Assembly: GCF_025264645.1 (NCBI RefSeq)
Contig: NZ_CP073696.1
Coordinates: 1,302,001 to 1,366,000, forward strand
Length of the DNA stretch: 64,000 nt
Direction: 5' to 3'
Source: Edaphobacter lichenicola
GTDB taxonomy: Bacteria; Acidobacteriota; Terriglobia; Terriglobales; Acidobacteriaceae
In this document: positions 9,383-17,578 of the stretch, piece by piece
Layout: every line of letters starts with the position of its first letter
Numbering within the stretch: position 1 is the first letter of the stretch
Translations under genes and position numbers: made by a program
The notes under the pieces: model-generated
What the model saw: only the letters and a program-made list of their open reading frames with translations
What the model was told of the DNA's origin: nothing
Databases searched by the model: none

Positions 9383-9389
9383 GAGGACT

Positions 9390-10472
9390 ATGACAAAACG
9401 ACTTCTTTTATTCCTCTGGATAATCTCATTTCCGTTCTATAGCATCGGCTCCGGATCCGCCCAGGAAGATGCGTCACGCATTCGGGTAAGCGTGGTCCTT
9501 GTGCAACTGAACGTCGCCGTTACCGACGGGAAGGGGAACTATATAAGCGGTCTGAGCCCTGAAGACTTCTCAATCGTTGAAGATAAAATTCCCGAAAAGA
9601 CAGCCACCTTTGAAGAAGGTAACGAACCACCTCGCAGGTTGATCGATGTTGCTCCAGGAGGCGGTCAAACCCAGGCTCAGAACATCGCAAAGGCGTCGGA
9701 GCCGGCCGATACGGCAGCTTCAGGAGATTCAGCGAAACTTCCTGCCTTGTGGTCTGCCGGTGCCAACGTATTTATTCTCTTCGACACCAGCAACTACATG
9801 TACCGCGGGTTTGTATTCGCGCAGGATTCCATTGCCGATTTCATTCGCTCTCTCGAGGGTGTTAGCAAAGTGGCCCTCTATTCCTACAGCCGCGACCTGT
9901 CACGAGTCTCCACCCTCTCGTCCGATAGAACACAGGTCTTGCGTGGTGTCCGCAACACTGTCGCCGGTGATGATGCTGCGCTCTATAACTCGCTTCTGCT
10001 AACCGTAAAGGATGCTGCTCAGCTGACAGGAAAGAAGGCGATCGTTGTCTTCTCCAACGGCCCCGACAACGCTAGTTTGGTGCCCCCAGAAGACGTAGCG
10101 GAACTTGCCCAATCAACGGGAACAATCATCTACATGATCAGTACCCAACAGGCAGAATCAGAACCGGTCTCAACGGCCGTCTTTGAACGCATGAGTAAGG
10201 CGACTGGCGGCAAGGCTTATTTTTCTAAAAGCTGGAGGGATGAAAAACAGGCGTTCAGTTCCATTCGGGATGATCTGGCACACCTCTACACCCTCAGCTA
10301 TTACCCCCAGCCAAACTCGAATCGGGGGTGGCGCACCATCACCGTCAAACTCGTCGGCAAGAACCTGCAGAAATACCATGTTCGGACCCGTGACGGATAC
10401 CGTCTTCTTCAACAGACGCAGCCTTCCACAGACAGCGTGCCACCACCTGGAGCGGAATCAGCGTCGCAATGA
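9390..10472 (+). CDS. VWFA-related secreted protein (acidobacterial type)
   Basis: This 360-residue protein has signal peptide MTKRLLLFLWIISFPFYSIG. The region from about residue 30 (IRVSVVLVQLNVAVTDGKGN, then GLSPEDFSIVEDK) matches the start of acidobacterial VWFA-related proteins. A von Willebrand A fold then runs from about residue 125 (NVFILFDTSNYMYRG) to about 320. The metal site is degenerate: DTSNYM replaces DxSxS, so metal-dependent ligand binding may be lost. AGGAGGA directly before ATG 9390 is a strong ribosome binding site, and the gene starts 7 bp after the large upstream gene. The C-terminal tail is proline/serine-rich. Confidence 0.86.
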   Translation: MTKRLLLFLWIISFPFYSIGSGSAQEDASRIRVSVVLVQLNVAVTDGKGNYISGLSPEDFSIVEDKIPEKTATFEEGNEPPRRLIDVAPGGGQTQAQNIAKASEPADTAASGDSAKLPALWSAGANVFILFDTSNYMYRGFVFAQDSIADFIRSLEGVSKVALYSYSRDLSRVSTLSSDRTQVLRGVRNTVAGDDAALYNSLLLTVKDAAQLTGKKAIVVFSNGPDNASLVPPEDVAELAQSTGTIIYMISTQQAESEPVSTAVFERMSKATGGKAYFSKSWRDEKQAFSSIRDDLAHLYTLSYYPQPNSNRGWRTITVKLVGKNLQKYHVRTRDGYRLLQQTQPSTDSVPPPGAESASQ

Positions 10473-10667
10473 TCCAGAGATAAAAACCTCCGCCCGCGTC
10501 ATCAATAGGCCTTTTCCTTCGGCGTGCTTTCTTGATCTCCGGTCTCTGTCACCGCGGTTGCGCCTTCAAAGAACTCCGTTTTCAAAAAGGATTCCCACCT
10601 GGAACAAAAATACCGCGGATGTACCCAGTCAAATGTCGGTTGAAACCGTCCCGCATCGACGCAGAAA

Positions 10668-10701
10668 AACGGAAACTCCAGTCTTATCTGGGGTTTCCGT
10701 T
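10668..10701 (-). terminator. Rho-independent terminator of tRNA-Ser
   Basis: A 14-bp stem (AACGGAAACTCCAG with CTGGGGTTTCCGTT, one G-T pair) and a 6-nt loop. On the minus strand the stem is followed directly by TTTTTCTGC. It lies just downstream of the minus-strand tRNA-Ser. Confidence 0.85.
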
Positions 10702-10733
10702 ATGATCTTGGATGTCTTGGAATAAGTTAGTGG

Positions 10734-10818
10734 CGGAGAGACAGGGATTCGAACCCTGGATACCTTGCGGTATACACGCTTTCCAAGCGTGCGCCTTCAG
10801 CCACTCGGCCATCTCTCC
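10734..10818 (-). tRNA. tRNA-Ser (anticodon GGA)
   Basis: Read on the minus strand it begins GGAGAGATGGCCGAG. It has an anticodon loop with GGA in CACGCTTGGAAAGCGTG, the long variable arm TACCGCAAGGTA typical of serine tRNAs, a normal TTCGAAT T loop, an acceptor stem closing with TCTCTCC, discriminator G, and an encoded CCA at 10731-10733. Terminator at 10668-10701. Confidence 0.97.
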
Positions 10819-10888
10819 GCAGTTTTGCGGCCTTTCTGAATCTAACACAATCCGAACTTCTCAGAAGCGGCTAGCCCCGTCCCAATCT

Positions 10889-12655
10889 TCAGGGGGACTG
10901 TGCATCGACGTTCTGCTTCACGATCGCCGACGACTTAAGCTCCACGGGCACTCCCTGAGTGAGATATCGTCGCAACGTCGAACGGTCGCCCCAGTTGATA
11001 TTCCATCCATGATCGATGGCTAGCAAAATGTATTGGCCTGGAATTACATTTGCAATATCAAAGCTCCCATCTGTATTGGTCTGATCCTGGCGCAAAAACC
11101 TGATTGAGTCAGGTTCTTCGATTGTGATCGGAACAAGCAAAACCATGGCGCCAATCACTGGCGTTCCCCCAAGCGTCGCGATCCCACTCAGGCTGGCGCG
11201 GCCACTGGCAACATGAACTGTCAACGTTGACTCACCCGCCGAGAGGGTCACATATCTTCCCGATGCGTCGGATCCTTTCGCGCTAAGCCCGGTGAGATAA
11301 ACATTTGGCCGCCCCTGCAAGACAACTTCGTAACGCCCCGTAGGCACCTCCATCACACTGTCCGCATCTGGATCTCTCTGCGCGCGTCGCCCAGGATTGA
11401 TGAAGCCCCCAATATCACCTTGGGACGAAAAACTTCCTCGCTGCGTGTCGGTATCGATCAAGTTGAGCCGCAAAGCCCCATTGCGACCTTCTTCAGATCC
11501 CGAACTAGTATCAAGGCCGTCGAAGTGAATCGTGACCCGAGCCATGTCACGAGAGGAAACGCTTAAATCGAGCGTTCGAGCAGAGTTCGCCGTCACCTCT
11601 ACCACCGTGGAATGGCTTTCCTGGTTCGGCATCGCGAGCCTCACCTGGTAGAGTCCCGGCGTCAACCCTCCAATATCAAATTGCCCTTGTCCGTCCTGAT
11701 GAGTCGTCAAGCTTAGCCCACCCCTGCTCGAATCGACAGGCTGCACCATCGGAAACGCCGGAGTCAGTCGATCCCCGACAGAAGTAGGCGATCTCGACGG
11801 AGGCGCAATACGTAGGTGAATTGACGGTATCGGAACGAGATGAAAATCTGCCTCGCGCGCATCTCCGGCATGCAACACGATCGTCTCCGCAAGAGCAGCA
11901 TCGCCGGTACCTGGAAACCACGTCAGAGGGTAGGCCATATCAAGCGATGGTTCCAGAGGGGTGGTACCGCCAGGGATTTGAGCTCCCTGTTGCAATGCGG
12001 CGGCGTACCAAGGGCGGGCCTGCACTGTCAGACGATAGCCTCCAGGCGCCACGTTCGTCAGTTCGTATCTGCCCCGGTCATCGGTCTGCGTCGCAGCTCG
12101 CGTCCCACCAAGAGGCTGCGGACCTCCGGGACTCGGTGGCGGCACATTGTGAAGCGCGATCTGCGCGCCCCTTACAGCTTCGCCAGCCTCATCTAGAACG
12201 ACGCCGGTAATGACTGCCTCAGGACTCAACTTGAAACGTAGATCGATCGTCGGCGATTCGGCAGTCAGCACAACTGCCGATGAAAAACCTTGGTGCTCGT
12301 CGTAATCCTGGGTGACGAAGCCTCGAGCGCTCGCCGTCAAACGCCACGAGCCCGCTGAGGGAAGCGTGATCGTGAAGTGGCCCTGTTCATCTGCCTCGAA
12401 GTTGTTGGCCGAGGCAGGGAACTGACGGCTCGCCCCTCTCCCTCGCGTCGTGAGAGGACTCGCCGAAAGGTGGCAGTGCGGAACAGGCCCTTCTCCCACG
12501 CTGTTGACCACAACTCCGGTGATCTCATAGTGCACGTTGTTCGTATTGTGCTTGATCTCCGGCTTTGCTTGCGCAGAGGTCGGCGACTGTGCTATTCCTT
12601 CGCACACACACGCCATTACAAAAAGAGCTACGCCGTTCAAAGAGTTGCATCTCAC
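10889..12655 (-). CDS. Secreted protein with carboxypeptidase-regulatory-like domains
   Basis: The protein has 588 residues. GTG 12655 overlaps the stop of the upstream gene by 4 bp (GTGA), indicating translational coupling. A signal peptide (about residues 1-22) is followed by carboxypeptidase-regulatory-like / CNA-B-type beta-sandwich modules: ITGVVVNSVGEGPVPHCHLS near 45, VITGVVLDEAGEAVRGAQIA near 150, and a late SLSGIATLGGTPVIGAMVLL. Repeated phrases such as GHFTITLPSAGSW and GRYELTNVAPGGYRL are typical. Families of such proteins are abundant in acidobacteria and are exported, with probable structural or carbohydrate-binding roles. No enzyme domain is seen. Confidence 0.87.
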   Translation of the reverse strand: MRCNSLNGVALFVMACVCEGIAQSPTSAQAKPEIKHNTNNVHYEITGVVVNSVGEGPVPHCHLSASPLTTRGRGASRQFPASANNFEADEQGHFTITLPSAGSWRLTASARGFVTQDYDEHQGFSSAVVLTAESPTIDLRFKLSPEAVITGVVLDEAGEAVRGAQIALHNVPPPSPGGPQPLGGTRAATQTDDRGRYELTNVAPGGYRLTVQARPWYAAALQQGAQIPGGTTPLEPSLDMAYPLTWFPGTGDAALAETIVLHAGDAREADFHLVPIPSIHLRIAPPSRSPTSVGDRLTPAFPMVQPVDSSRGGLSLTTHQDGQGQFDIGGLTPGLYQVRLAMPNQESHSTVVEVTANSARTLDLSVSSRDMARVTIHFDGLDTSSGSEEGRNGALRLNLIDTDTQRGSFSSQGDIGGFINPGRRAQRDPDADSVMEVPTGRYEVVLQGRPNVYLTGLSAKGSDASGRYVTLSAGESTLTVHVASGRASLSGIATLGGTPVIGAMVLLVPITIEEPDSIRFLRQDQTNTDGSFDIANVIPGQYILLAIDHGWNINWGDRSTLRRYLTQGVPVELKSSAIVKQNVDAQSP

Positions 12656-14304
12656 GGAACCACCTCCGCGGCAGGAACAGCATCCAGATTCAAAGTCGGT
12701 TTATCACCAGCATTGATGCTGATGGAATGCACGTGTGCGTTAAACGGAGTAATACTCTCTGGATCTCGGTAATCCACCGAGTGGCGCTGCTCAAAAGCGA
12801 CCACCTGGTAACTACCGGGCGGCAGATGCGCAAAACTATAACTGCCTGAAACGCTGCTGCGCGTCGTATACACCGACTGAACGCTGGCGTTTGTCGGAAT
12901 CAAGTAGATCCAACACGCACTCGGATCATCCTTCAACTTCACCGCACCCTGCAGGCCGCCCATCTCGTTACTCACCACAACGCGAATCGGAGTACCTGCG
13001 GCTCCCGGCGCAACAACAAGTTCTTCCTGTAGAAGATCGGAGTCGCCGTAGCTGACGGATTTGACATACCAAGCTCCGCTGTTACGTGCAGCTAATCGAT
13101 AGCTTCCGGGAGGCGCCATAAACACGTAGCTCTGATCCCGTCGACTCGTCAACCGAACGCTCGAGTCGCCGCGATCCGGATCAACCTGCTCGCTCTGTAG
13201 AGTGAGTCCCATCTGCTGTAGGTTCGGAGGTGCACTATCGGACGTTGACGCTCCGTCGACCACAAGCTCCACAGGAATCGCCGGAACGGGAAAAAACTGC
13301 AACACAACTCCCGAGATATCATGATCCGGCACCGTCACCGTCGTCTCAGCCTGCTCAGGAGCCTCCGGATCGCTCATCATGCGAGCAGTCAGGGTGTAGG
13401 TTCCCTGAGGCAGTTGTATCTTCATCTCTCCGCTCGCCCCATTCATCGTTGGACCGACCGATAACGTACTTCCGTTGCTGGAACGCGCCGAAATTCTGGT
13501 AAAGCCACGCCCAGACGGAGGCTGTGTGGCTGCCGTAATCGTATGGGTGGGGCTGACAGCAGGTCGAAGCTCAAAGTGTTGCTCCTCACCACTGTGAATC
13601 CGAATCATTTGGGATGTATTTGATGAGCTTTCGTTTGGAACTGTAGCAGGTAGAACGGCTTCTCCTGTTGTCCGATCCTGAGGCGCATATCGGGTCTCCA
13701 GTCGGTAGTCCCCAGCCTGCACAGGGATTCGAAAGTTGCCATGCGAATCCGTCTGTGCCTGTCCGAACGTAATCCAACGATGACCGGTGTCGTCATAGAT
13801 GTTGCGCAGAGCGCTAAGAGCGATATGCGGCAGGGGACTACCGTCCGGGGCCGTTAGGGTTCCAGTCAGCAATGCCTCGGGGTAAAGACGAAGTTCTAGC
13901 GGAGACCCGAGTTGAGCCGCGCTCAAAAACAAATTGCCAGCTTCGGAAAAGTCCGTGCCAGCGTAGTATCCCGGCTTGCTGACCAGGACATTTGCGCTGC
14001 TCTCTGTATTCTGATCAAACCGAAACTTACCTTCGTGATCAGTCAGGACTGCCCGATCATTGAGGCGGACCAGGGCACGCGACACCGGAGCGCCGGTGCT
14101 GGCGTTGATAACCTGACCCGCAACAGAACTTGGAATAGTCGAGGTCGCTGTCGAAGCGGTTGACCCAGAAATACCGCTTGAAGCGATGCCTCCGGTCTGC
14201 GCATTCAATGCAGTTAATGAGACTGACCAAAAACAACAAGCGACGAGTCGTGAAAGCAAAGCCCAGATAGTTCGAAGTCTGCGAACGGTTCGGTCTGACA
14301 ACAC
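12652..14304 (-). CDS. Secreted protein with carboxypeptidase-regulatory-like domains
   Basis: About 550 residues, first gene of a two-gene operon with the coupled homologue at 10889-12655. An N-terminal hydrophobic stretch (TIWALLSRLVACCFWSVSL) is the export signal. Beta-sandwich modules appear as SVAGQVINASTGAPVSRALVRL, LLTGTLTAPDGSPLPHIALSAL and a C-terminal SGSYSFAHLPPGSYQVVAFE. The start is GTG 14304 or TTG 14307, with GAGG upstream. The two genes look like a diverged duplication. The function is unknown beyond the fold. Confidence 0.85.
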   Translation of the reverse strand: MLSDRTVRRLRTIWALLSRLVACCFWSVSLTALNAQTGGIASSGISGSTASTATSTIPSSVAGQVINASTGAPVSRALVRLNDRAVLTDHEGKFRFDQNTESSANVLVSKPGYYAGTDFSEAGNLFLSAAQLGSPLELRLYPEALLTGTLTAPDGSPLPHIALSALRNIYDDTGHRWITFGQAQTDSHGNFRIPVQAGDYRLETRYAPQDRTTGEAVLPATVPNESSSNTSQMIRIHSGEEQHFELRPAVSPTHTITAATQPPSGRGFTRISARSSNGSTLSVGPTMNGASGEMKIQLPQGTYTLTARMMSDPEAPEQAETTVTVPDHDISGVVLQFFPVPAIPVELVVDGASTSDSAPPNLQQMGLTLQSEQVDPDRGDSSVRLTSRRDQSYVFMAPPGSYRLAARNSGAWYVKSVSYGDSDLLQEELVVAPGAAGTPIRVVVSNEMGGLQGAVKLKDDPSACWIYLIPTNASVQSVYTTRSSVSGSYSFAHLPPGSYQVVAFEQRHSVDYRDPESITPFNAHVHSISINAGDKPTLNLDAVPAAEVVP

Positions 14305-14543
14305 CAACGGGTACCTCGGGGGGACGCAGAAATAAGACGGCCTAGACTGTTTTTAGTGAGGTGCAGCGCTCGACGCTCACCGCTAGGACTCAATCGTAGC
14401 TCATCTGCAGTTCACGACGCCTGAATAGTCGCGCAGAAAATTCGATGGCGGCGGCTGCGTTGAGTGAGAAGGATTATCCGACAATAGGTCGTCCCGGTTC
14501 CGAGGACGCTGTAACAACATGGGAGAATTGTGACGTTAGTAGG

Positions 14544-14840
14544 TCAATTTGAATCTGACGATATAACAATCTCGGCTGAAAGTGATTCCAGTAGATGTTT
14601 CGTGTATAAGCCCCTTGCTACAAACTTCGCGCCATCCCTGATCATCATCAGTAAAACTTGCTCTCCATCTTTATCGATCGAAGTGACTCCATTGACATCG
14701 ACGACACAATTTTTGTCAGTCTGACAAAGTTGGTTCGAACGCCAATTTTCAGTCAATTCTTCAATGGATGATCCACCCAGACGGCCTTGAAGAATCCATC
14801 GTTGCTCTGATGCGTTCTCTGTCACCGTGATTCGTAGCAT
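14544..14840 (-). CDS. STAS-domain protein (anti-sigma-factor-antagonist-like)
   Basis: This 98-residue single-domain protein fits a STAS fold: an early beta strand WILQGRLGG, helix SIEELTENW, core CVVDVNGVTSIDKDGEQVLL and C-terminal helix LYTKHLLESL. At the position where SpoIIAA-type proteins carry the phosphorylated serine, the sequence reads TSIDKDG, so the switch residue is uncertain. AAGGAAA precedes ATG 14840. The gene lies 124 nt downstream of the expected start site of a sigma-54 promoter at 14975-14990, with an upstream palindrome shared with the reductase operon. It is therefore probably a target of the regulator encoded next door. Its partner is unknown. Confidence 0.8.
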   Translation of the reverse strand: MLRITVTENASEQRWILQGRLGGSSIEELTENWRSNQLCQTDKNCVVDVNGVTSIDKDGEQVLLMMIRDGAKFVARGLYTKHLLESLSAEIVISSDSN

Positions 14841-14974
14841 GTTGCTTTTCCTTGCAATCTAGCCATGTCGATCTTTCTCCACGGAACAACTCGTGCACCT
14901 TCCGACAACAAACCCGCGATTTCTCCATTCTGCTTTTGTTTCAACGAGCTTATTCGGCGATTGGACAGCATCGA

Positions 14975-14990
14975 TGCAATTCGCGTGCCG
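14975..14990 (-). promoter_or_regulatory. Sigma-54 (-24/-12) promoter of the STAS gene
   Basis: The minus strand reads CGGCACGCGAATTGCA, which matches TGGCACGNNNNTTGCA at every conserved position except the first. The GG and GC elements have the required 12-bp spacing. The predicted transcript starts near 14964 and reads into the STAS gene at 14840. The palindrome at 15080-15095 lies 89 bp upstream. Confidence 0.8.
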
Positions 14991-15079
14991 AAAATGTCGC
15001 CATGTTCTCGCCGTAAGCGCAATCCGATAAGCGGAAGACCTGGGATTTTAGGAGACAGTATGCCTATAGACTGGCAGTG

Positions 15080-15095
15080 TGCCAAACAGTTGGCA
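15080..15095. promoter_or_regulatory. Putative enhancer palindrome (upstream activator site 1)
   Basis: TGCCAAACAGTTGGCA is a 6+6 inverted repeat with a 4-bp centre, the same arms as at 17351-17366. Its position upstream of a -24/-12 promoter, next to a sigma-54 activator gene, fits an enhancer bound by that activator. Confidence 0.65.
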
Positions 15096-15122
15096 GGCTA
15101 AGTGTGCTGAGAGGATCCCAAA

Positions 15123-17210
15123 CTAGAATTTCGGCGGGCGGGTGATACCAAGTTTCTGCATCCGAAATTGCAACGTCGGACGCTTCATTCCAAGTTTCGC
15201 GGCTGCTCCGTTCGGGCCAGCAAATACCCATTTGGTCTGCTCCAACACCGAGAGAATATGTCTTCTTTCGACCTCTTCGAGGGTGGCGGCACAATTTATA
15301 TAGCCATTTGTGTCGGGAGATTTAGACTTCAAATCGGCCAATGAAACTTTCAGCACGGGCCCCTTCGTTAGGATGACGGCTCGTTCGATGATGTTTTGCA
15401 ATTCACGAATGTTTCCGGGCCACGAGTAGTTGGACAGAGCGTTCATGGTCTCGGCGGGTATGGTGTCGATCTCCTTCGTCATGTTGCGGGCAAAGTGCTG
15501 TGCAAAGTGTCGAACGAGAAACGGAATGTCTTCTTTTCGTTCTCTGAGCGGAGGAACGAAAATTGGAAATACGTTCAACCGGTAAAACAGATCAGAGCGG
15601 AACTCTTGCTCCTCAACCATTGTGTTCAAATGGCGATTCGTGGCTGCGATAAGTCGAGCATCTGTGCGCAGCGTACGCGAACTGCCTAAGCGTTCATATT
15701 CACGTTCCTGCAAAACACGTAAGAGCTTCGGTTGCAGATCAATCGGAATCTCGCTAATTTCGTCGAGGAATATAGTTCCCTGAGACGCCAATTCGAAACG
15801 ACCGATCCGTTGTGCGATAGCCCCTGTAAACGCTCCTTTCTCGTGCCCAAACAACTCGCTCTCAAGCAAACCCGTAGGAATCGCCGCACAGTTTAGTTTG
15901 ACAAACGAATGCCGGCGTCGCAGGCTGAGGTTATGGACGGCTCGAGCAATAAGTTCCTTTCCGCTGCCTGTTTCGCCCTGGATGAGAACGGTAGAGTTAG
16001 TTGGTGCGACTGCTTCTACTTGACGCAATACCTGGCTGAGCGCAGCGCTATTTCCTATGATCTCTTCGAAGTTAAGTTCACTCCGAATCTCATCTTCCAA
16101 ATAGAGATTCTCTTGTTTAAGTTGATCCGAAAGCTCCGTAATCCGGCGATAAGCAAATGCATTGTCAATCGCGATGGCTACCTGGCCGGCTATCTGTGAG
16201 AGAAATTCGACATCGGATGAGGCAAAAGCGTTTTTCTGGAGCCTGACCAAACAGAAAACACCGAGACTACGATTGCGCCTAATGAGTGGGAGCATGCAGA
16301 TAGTCTCCAGCTTGTTCACTGGGATAGCCCAGTTATCAAAGCCAGAGCTATTTAGTTCTTCAAGATTACCGATCCACGGTTTTCCAGAACGAAAGACTTT
16401 TCCGGCAAGCGATCGATCGAGGGGGATCGGTATGTCCTGATGCAGAATGTCTGCACCACCAGGAAAATCCAGCGTGTAGAGTTGGAGTTGATTATTGGTC
16501 GGATCTGGCAAAATAAGCGCTACGCCGTCTAAGCGCATGGTTTTGCGAATGCTCGGAGAAATGGATCGAAGCACTTCTCGCGGCTCTAGATTGGACGCAA
16601 CGCTGTTATTCAAATCGAGAACGAGTTGCAACTTTCTGCGTTCGCTCTCCAGCTGAGCTCGCACGACTTCTGAGTGAGAGAAGTTCAGGCAGTCGTCGAC
16701 TGCCAACGCAACATAGTCTGCAACAATAGTTAGAAGGTCAACTTCGCTCTTCGGGAAAGAGTCGGGGCTTCTCCTTGCAAAGCAAAGAACCCCTAGGCGG
16801 TGGAGCGCCGTATTGAGAGGAAATACACAGAGAGACTGGTTGCCCTGCTCACGAAAGGTCTGGGCGATGCTGTGAAACTCAGTTTCATGGAGCAATGAAA
16901 CAACAATTGGCTGCGGCTGATCTGAAATGATCTGATAGATCTCTGCGCGCCATGTCTCTGGTTCAGACTCGGCAATGACGGAGCCGTCGCGGCTGACTAC
17001 GTTGCATGAAAATGCGCCATCGTCGATGAGAACGAGGGCAGTCGCATCCGAGTCCACCAGATCGGACAGCACGGACGGCAAAAAATGCAGAAGCTGATTT
17101 GGCTCCGAGTAAGCCTCCAAGCCGCGTAAAGTGTGCAGAAACTCCTCAATCTGCGTGGCTTGTAGAGCAACTTCGCCAGAGGGCACGCGCTGGAGATGAA
17201 AACCTCTCAT
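15123..17210 (-). CDS. Sigma-54-dependent enhancer-binding protein, GAF-GAF-AAA+-HTH
   Basis: The 695-residue activator has no receiver domain. Two GAF sensor domains cover about residues 35-180 and 195-350, followed by a short coiled-coil ([20 protein letters not shown]). The AAA+ domain starts at [12 protein letters not shown], with Walker A GETGSGKE near 411 and an intact GAFTGA near 458, which is needed to contact sigma-54. A C-terminal Fis-type HTH is at about 650-690 ([20 protein letters not shown]). The layout resembles FhlA/NifA-type regulators that sense small molecules or redox state. It sits between two transcription units that each have a -24/-12 promoter and a TGCCAA-N4-TTGGCA palindrome, so it is probably their dedicated activator. 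Confidence 0.94.
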   Translation of the reverse strand: MRGFHLQRVPSGEVALQATQIEEFLHTLRGLEAYSEPNQLLHFLPSVLSDLVDSDATALVLIDDGAFSCNVVSRDGSVIAESEPETWRAEIYQIISDQPQPIVVSLLHETEFHSIAQTFREQGNQSLCVFPLNTALHRLGVLCFARRSPDSFPKSEVDLLTIVADYVALAVDDCLNFSHSEVVRAQLESERRKLQLVLDLNNSVASNLEPREVLRSISPSIRKTMRLDGVALILPDPTNNQLQLYTLDFPGGADILHQDIPIPLDRSLAGKVFRSGKPWIGNLEELNSSGFDNWAIPVNKLETICMLPLIRRNRSLGVFCLVRLQKNAFASSDVEFLSQIAGQVAIAIDNAFAYRRITELSDQLKQENLYLEDEIRSELNFEEIIGNSAALSQVLRQVEAVAPTNSTVLIQGETGSGKELIARAVHNLSLRRRHSFVKLNCAAIPTGLLESELFGHEKGAFTGAIAQRIGRFELASQGTIFLDEISEIPIDLQPKLLRVLQEREYERLGSSRTLRTDARLIAATNRHLNTMVEEQEFRSDLFYRLNVFPIFVPPLRERKEDIPFLVRHFAQHFARNMTKEIDTIPAETMNALSNYSWPGNIRELQNIIERAVILTKGPVLKVSLADLKSKSPDTNGYINCAATLEEVERRHILSVLEQTKWVFAGPNGAAAKLGMKRPTLQFRMQKLGITRPPKF

Positions 17211-17350
17211 ATTCAGCCGAATGACCTCCCTTGTCTAAGAATGACTTCATAGATGAGTTATTGAGCCTAAAGGTGGCAAGAATTGCACTACCTAAACATC
17301 TTGCATCGAGAATGTCATACATATTACCGCGCTCGCTTTGGACTGAGAGC

Positions 17351-17366
17351 TGCCAAGAACTTGGCA
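17351..17366. promoter_or_regulatory. Putative enhancer palindrome (upstream activator site 2)
   Basis: TGCCAAGAACTTGGCA lies 114 bp upstream of the -24 element at 17481; symmetry extends one base each side (CTGCCAA/TTGGCAG). It carries the same arms as the site at 15080-15095 and is followed by the same GGC. It is also 141 bp upstream of the activator gene's own start, so it may serve autoregulation. Confidence 0.7.
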
Positions 17367-17480
17367 GGCAGACAGTCGGCTGGCATGCAGAGACACTATT
17401 TTTCGACGTACTCACAATTTGTTGCGCAAAAAAACTCTGTATATCAATTAGTTACAGAGAGTCAGAATTCTGCCGATCTG

Positions 17481-17496
17481 TGGCTCGTGATTTGCA
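17481..17496 (+). promoter_or_regulatory. Sigma-54 (-24/-12) promoter of the reductase operon
   Basis: TGGCTCGTGATTTGCA matches TGGCACGNNNNTTGCA with one change and correct GG-GC spacing. The predicted start is near 17508, 71 bp before ATG 17579. This decides the start codon of the radical SAM gene, because upstream in-frame starts would not be transcribed. Confidence 0.82.
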
Positions 17497-17578
17497 TATG
17501 GCTGTGTCACCGCGGCCAATTCGTTCGTTGAAATTCGCCGAAATCAGGGTTTTCAAGTTTGTTTCGAGGGGGTTCCGG

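Larger units (their letters stand above)
17211..17578. other. Divergent regulatory region between activator and reductase operon
   Basis: This region holds the palindrome at 17351-17366, the -24/-12 promoter at 17481-17496, and a leader of about 70 nt before the radical SAM start. An open frame from 17231 runs into the radical SAM gene, but it begins upstream of the promoter and shows no protein-like pattern. I found no convincing -24/-12 promoter for the activator gene itself on the minus strand. Confidence 0.6.

Noticed and set aside
14822..15085. 87-codon minus frame overlapping the STAS promoter
   Set aside because: It spans the sigma-54 promoter and overlaps the start of the STAS gene; no family features.
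17231..17578. Longer N-terminus for the radical SAM protein
   Set aside because: It begins upstream of the -24/-12 promoter, contains the promoter itself, and has no protein-like pattern.
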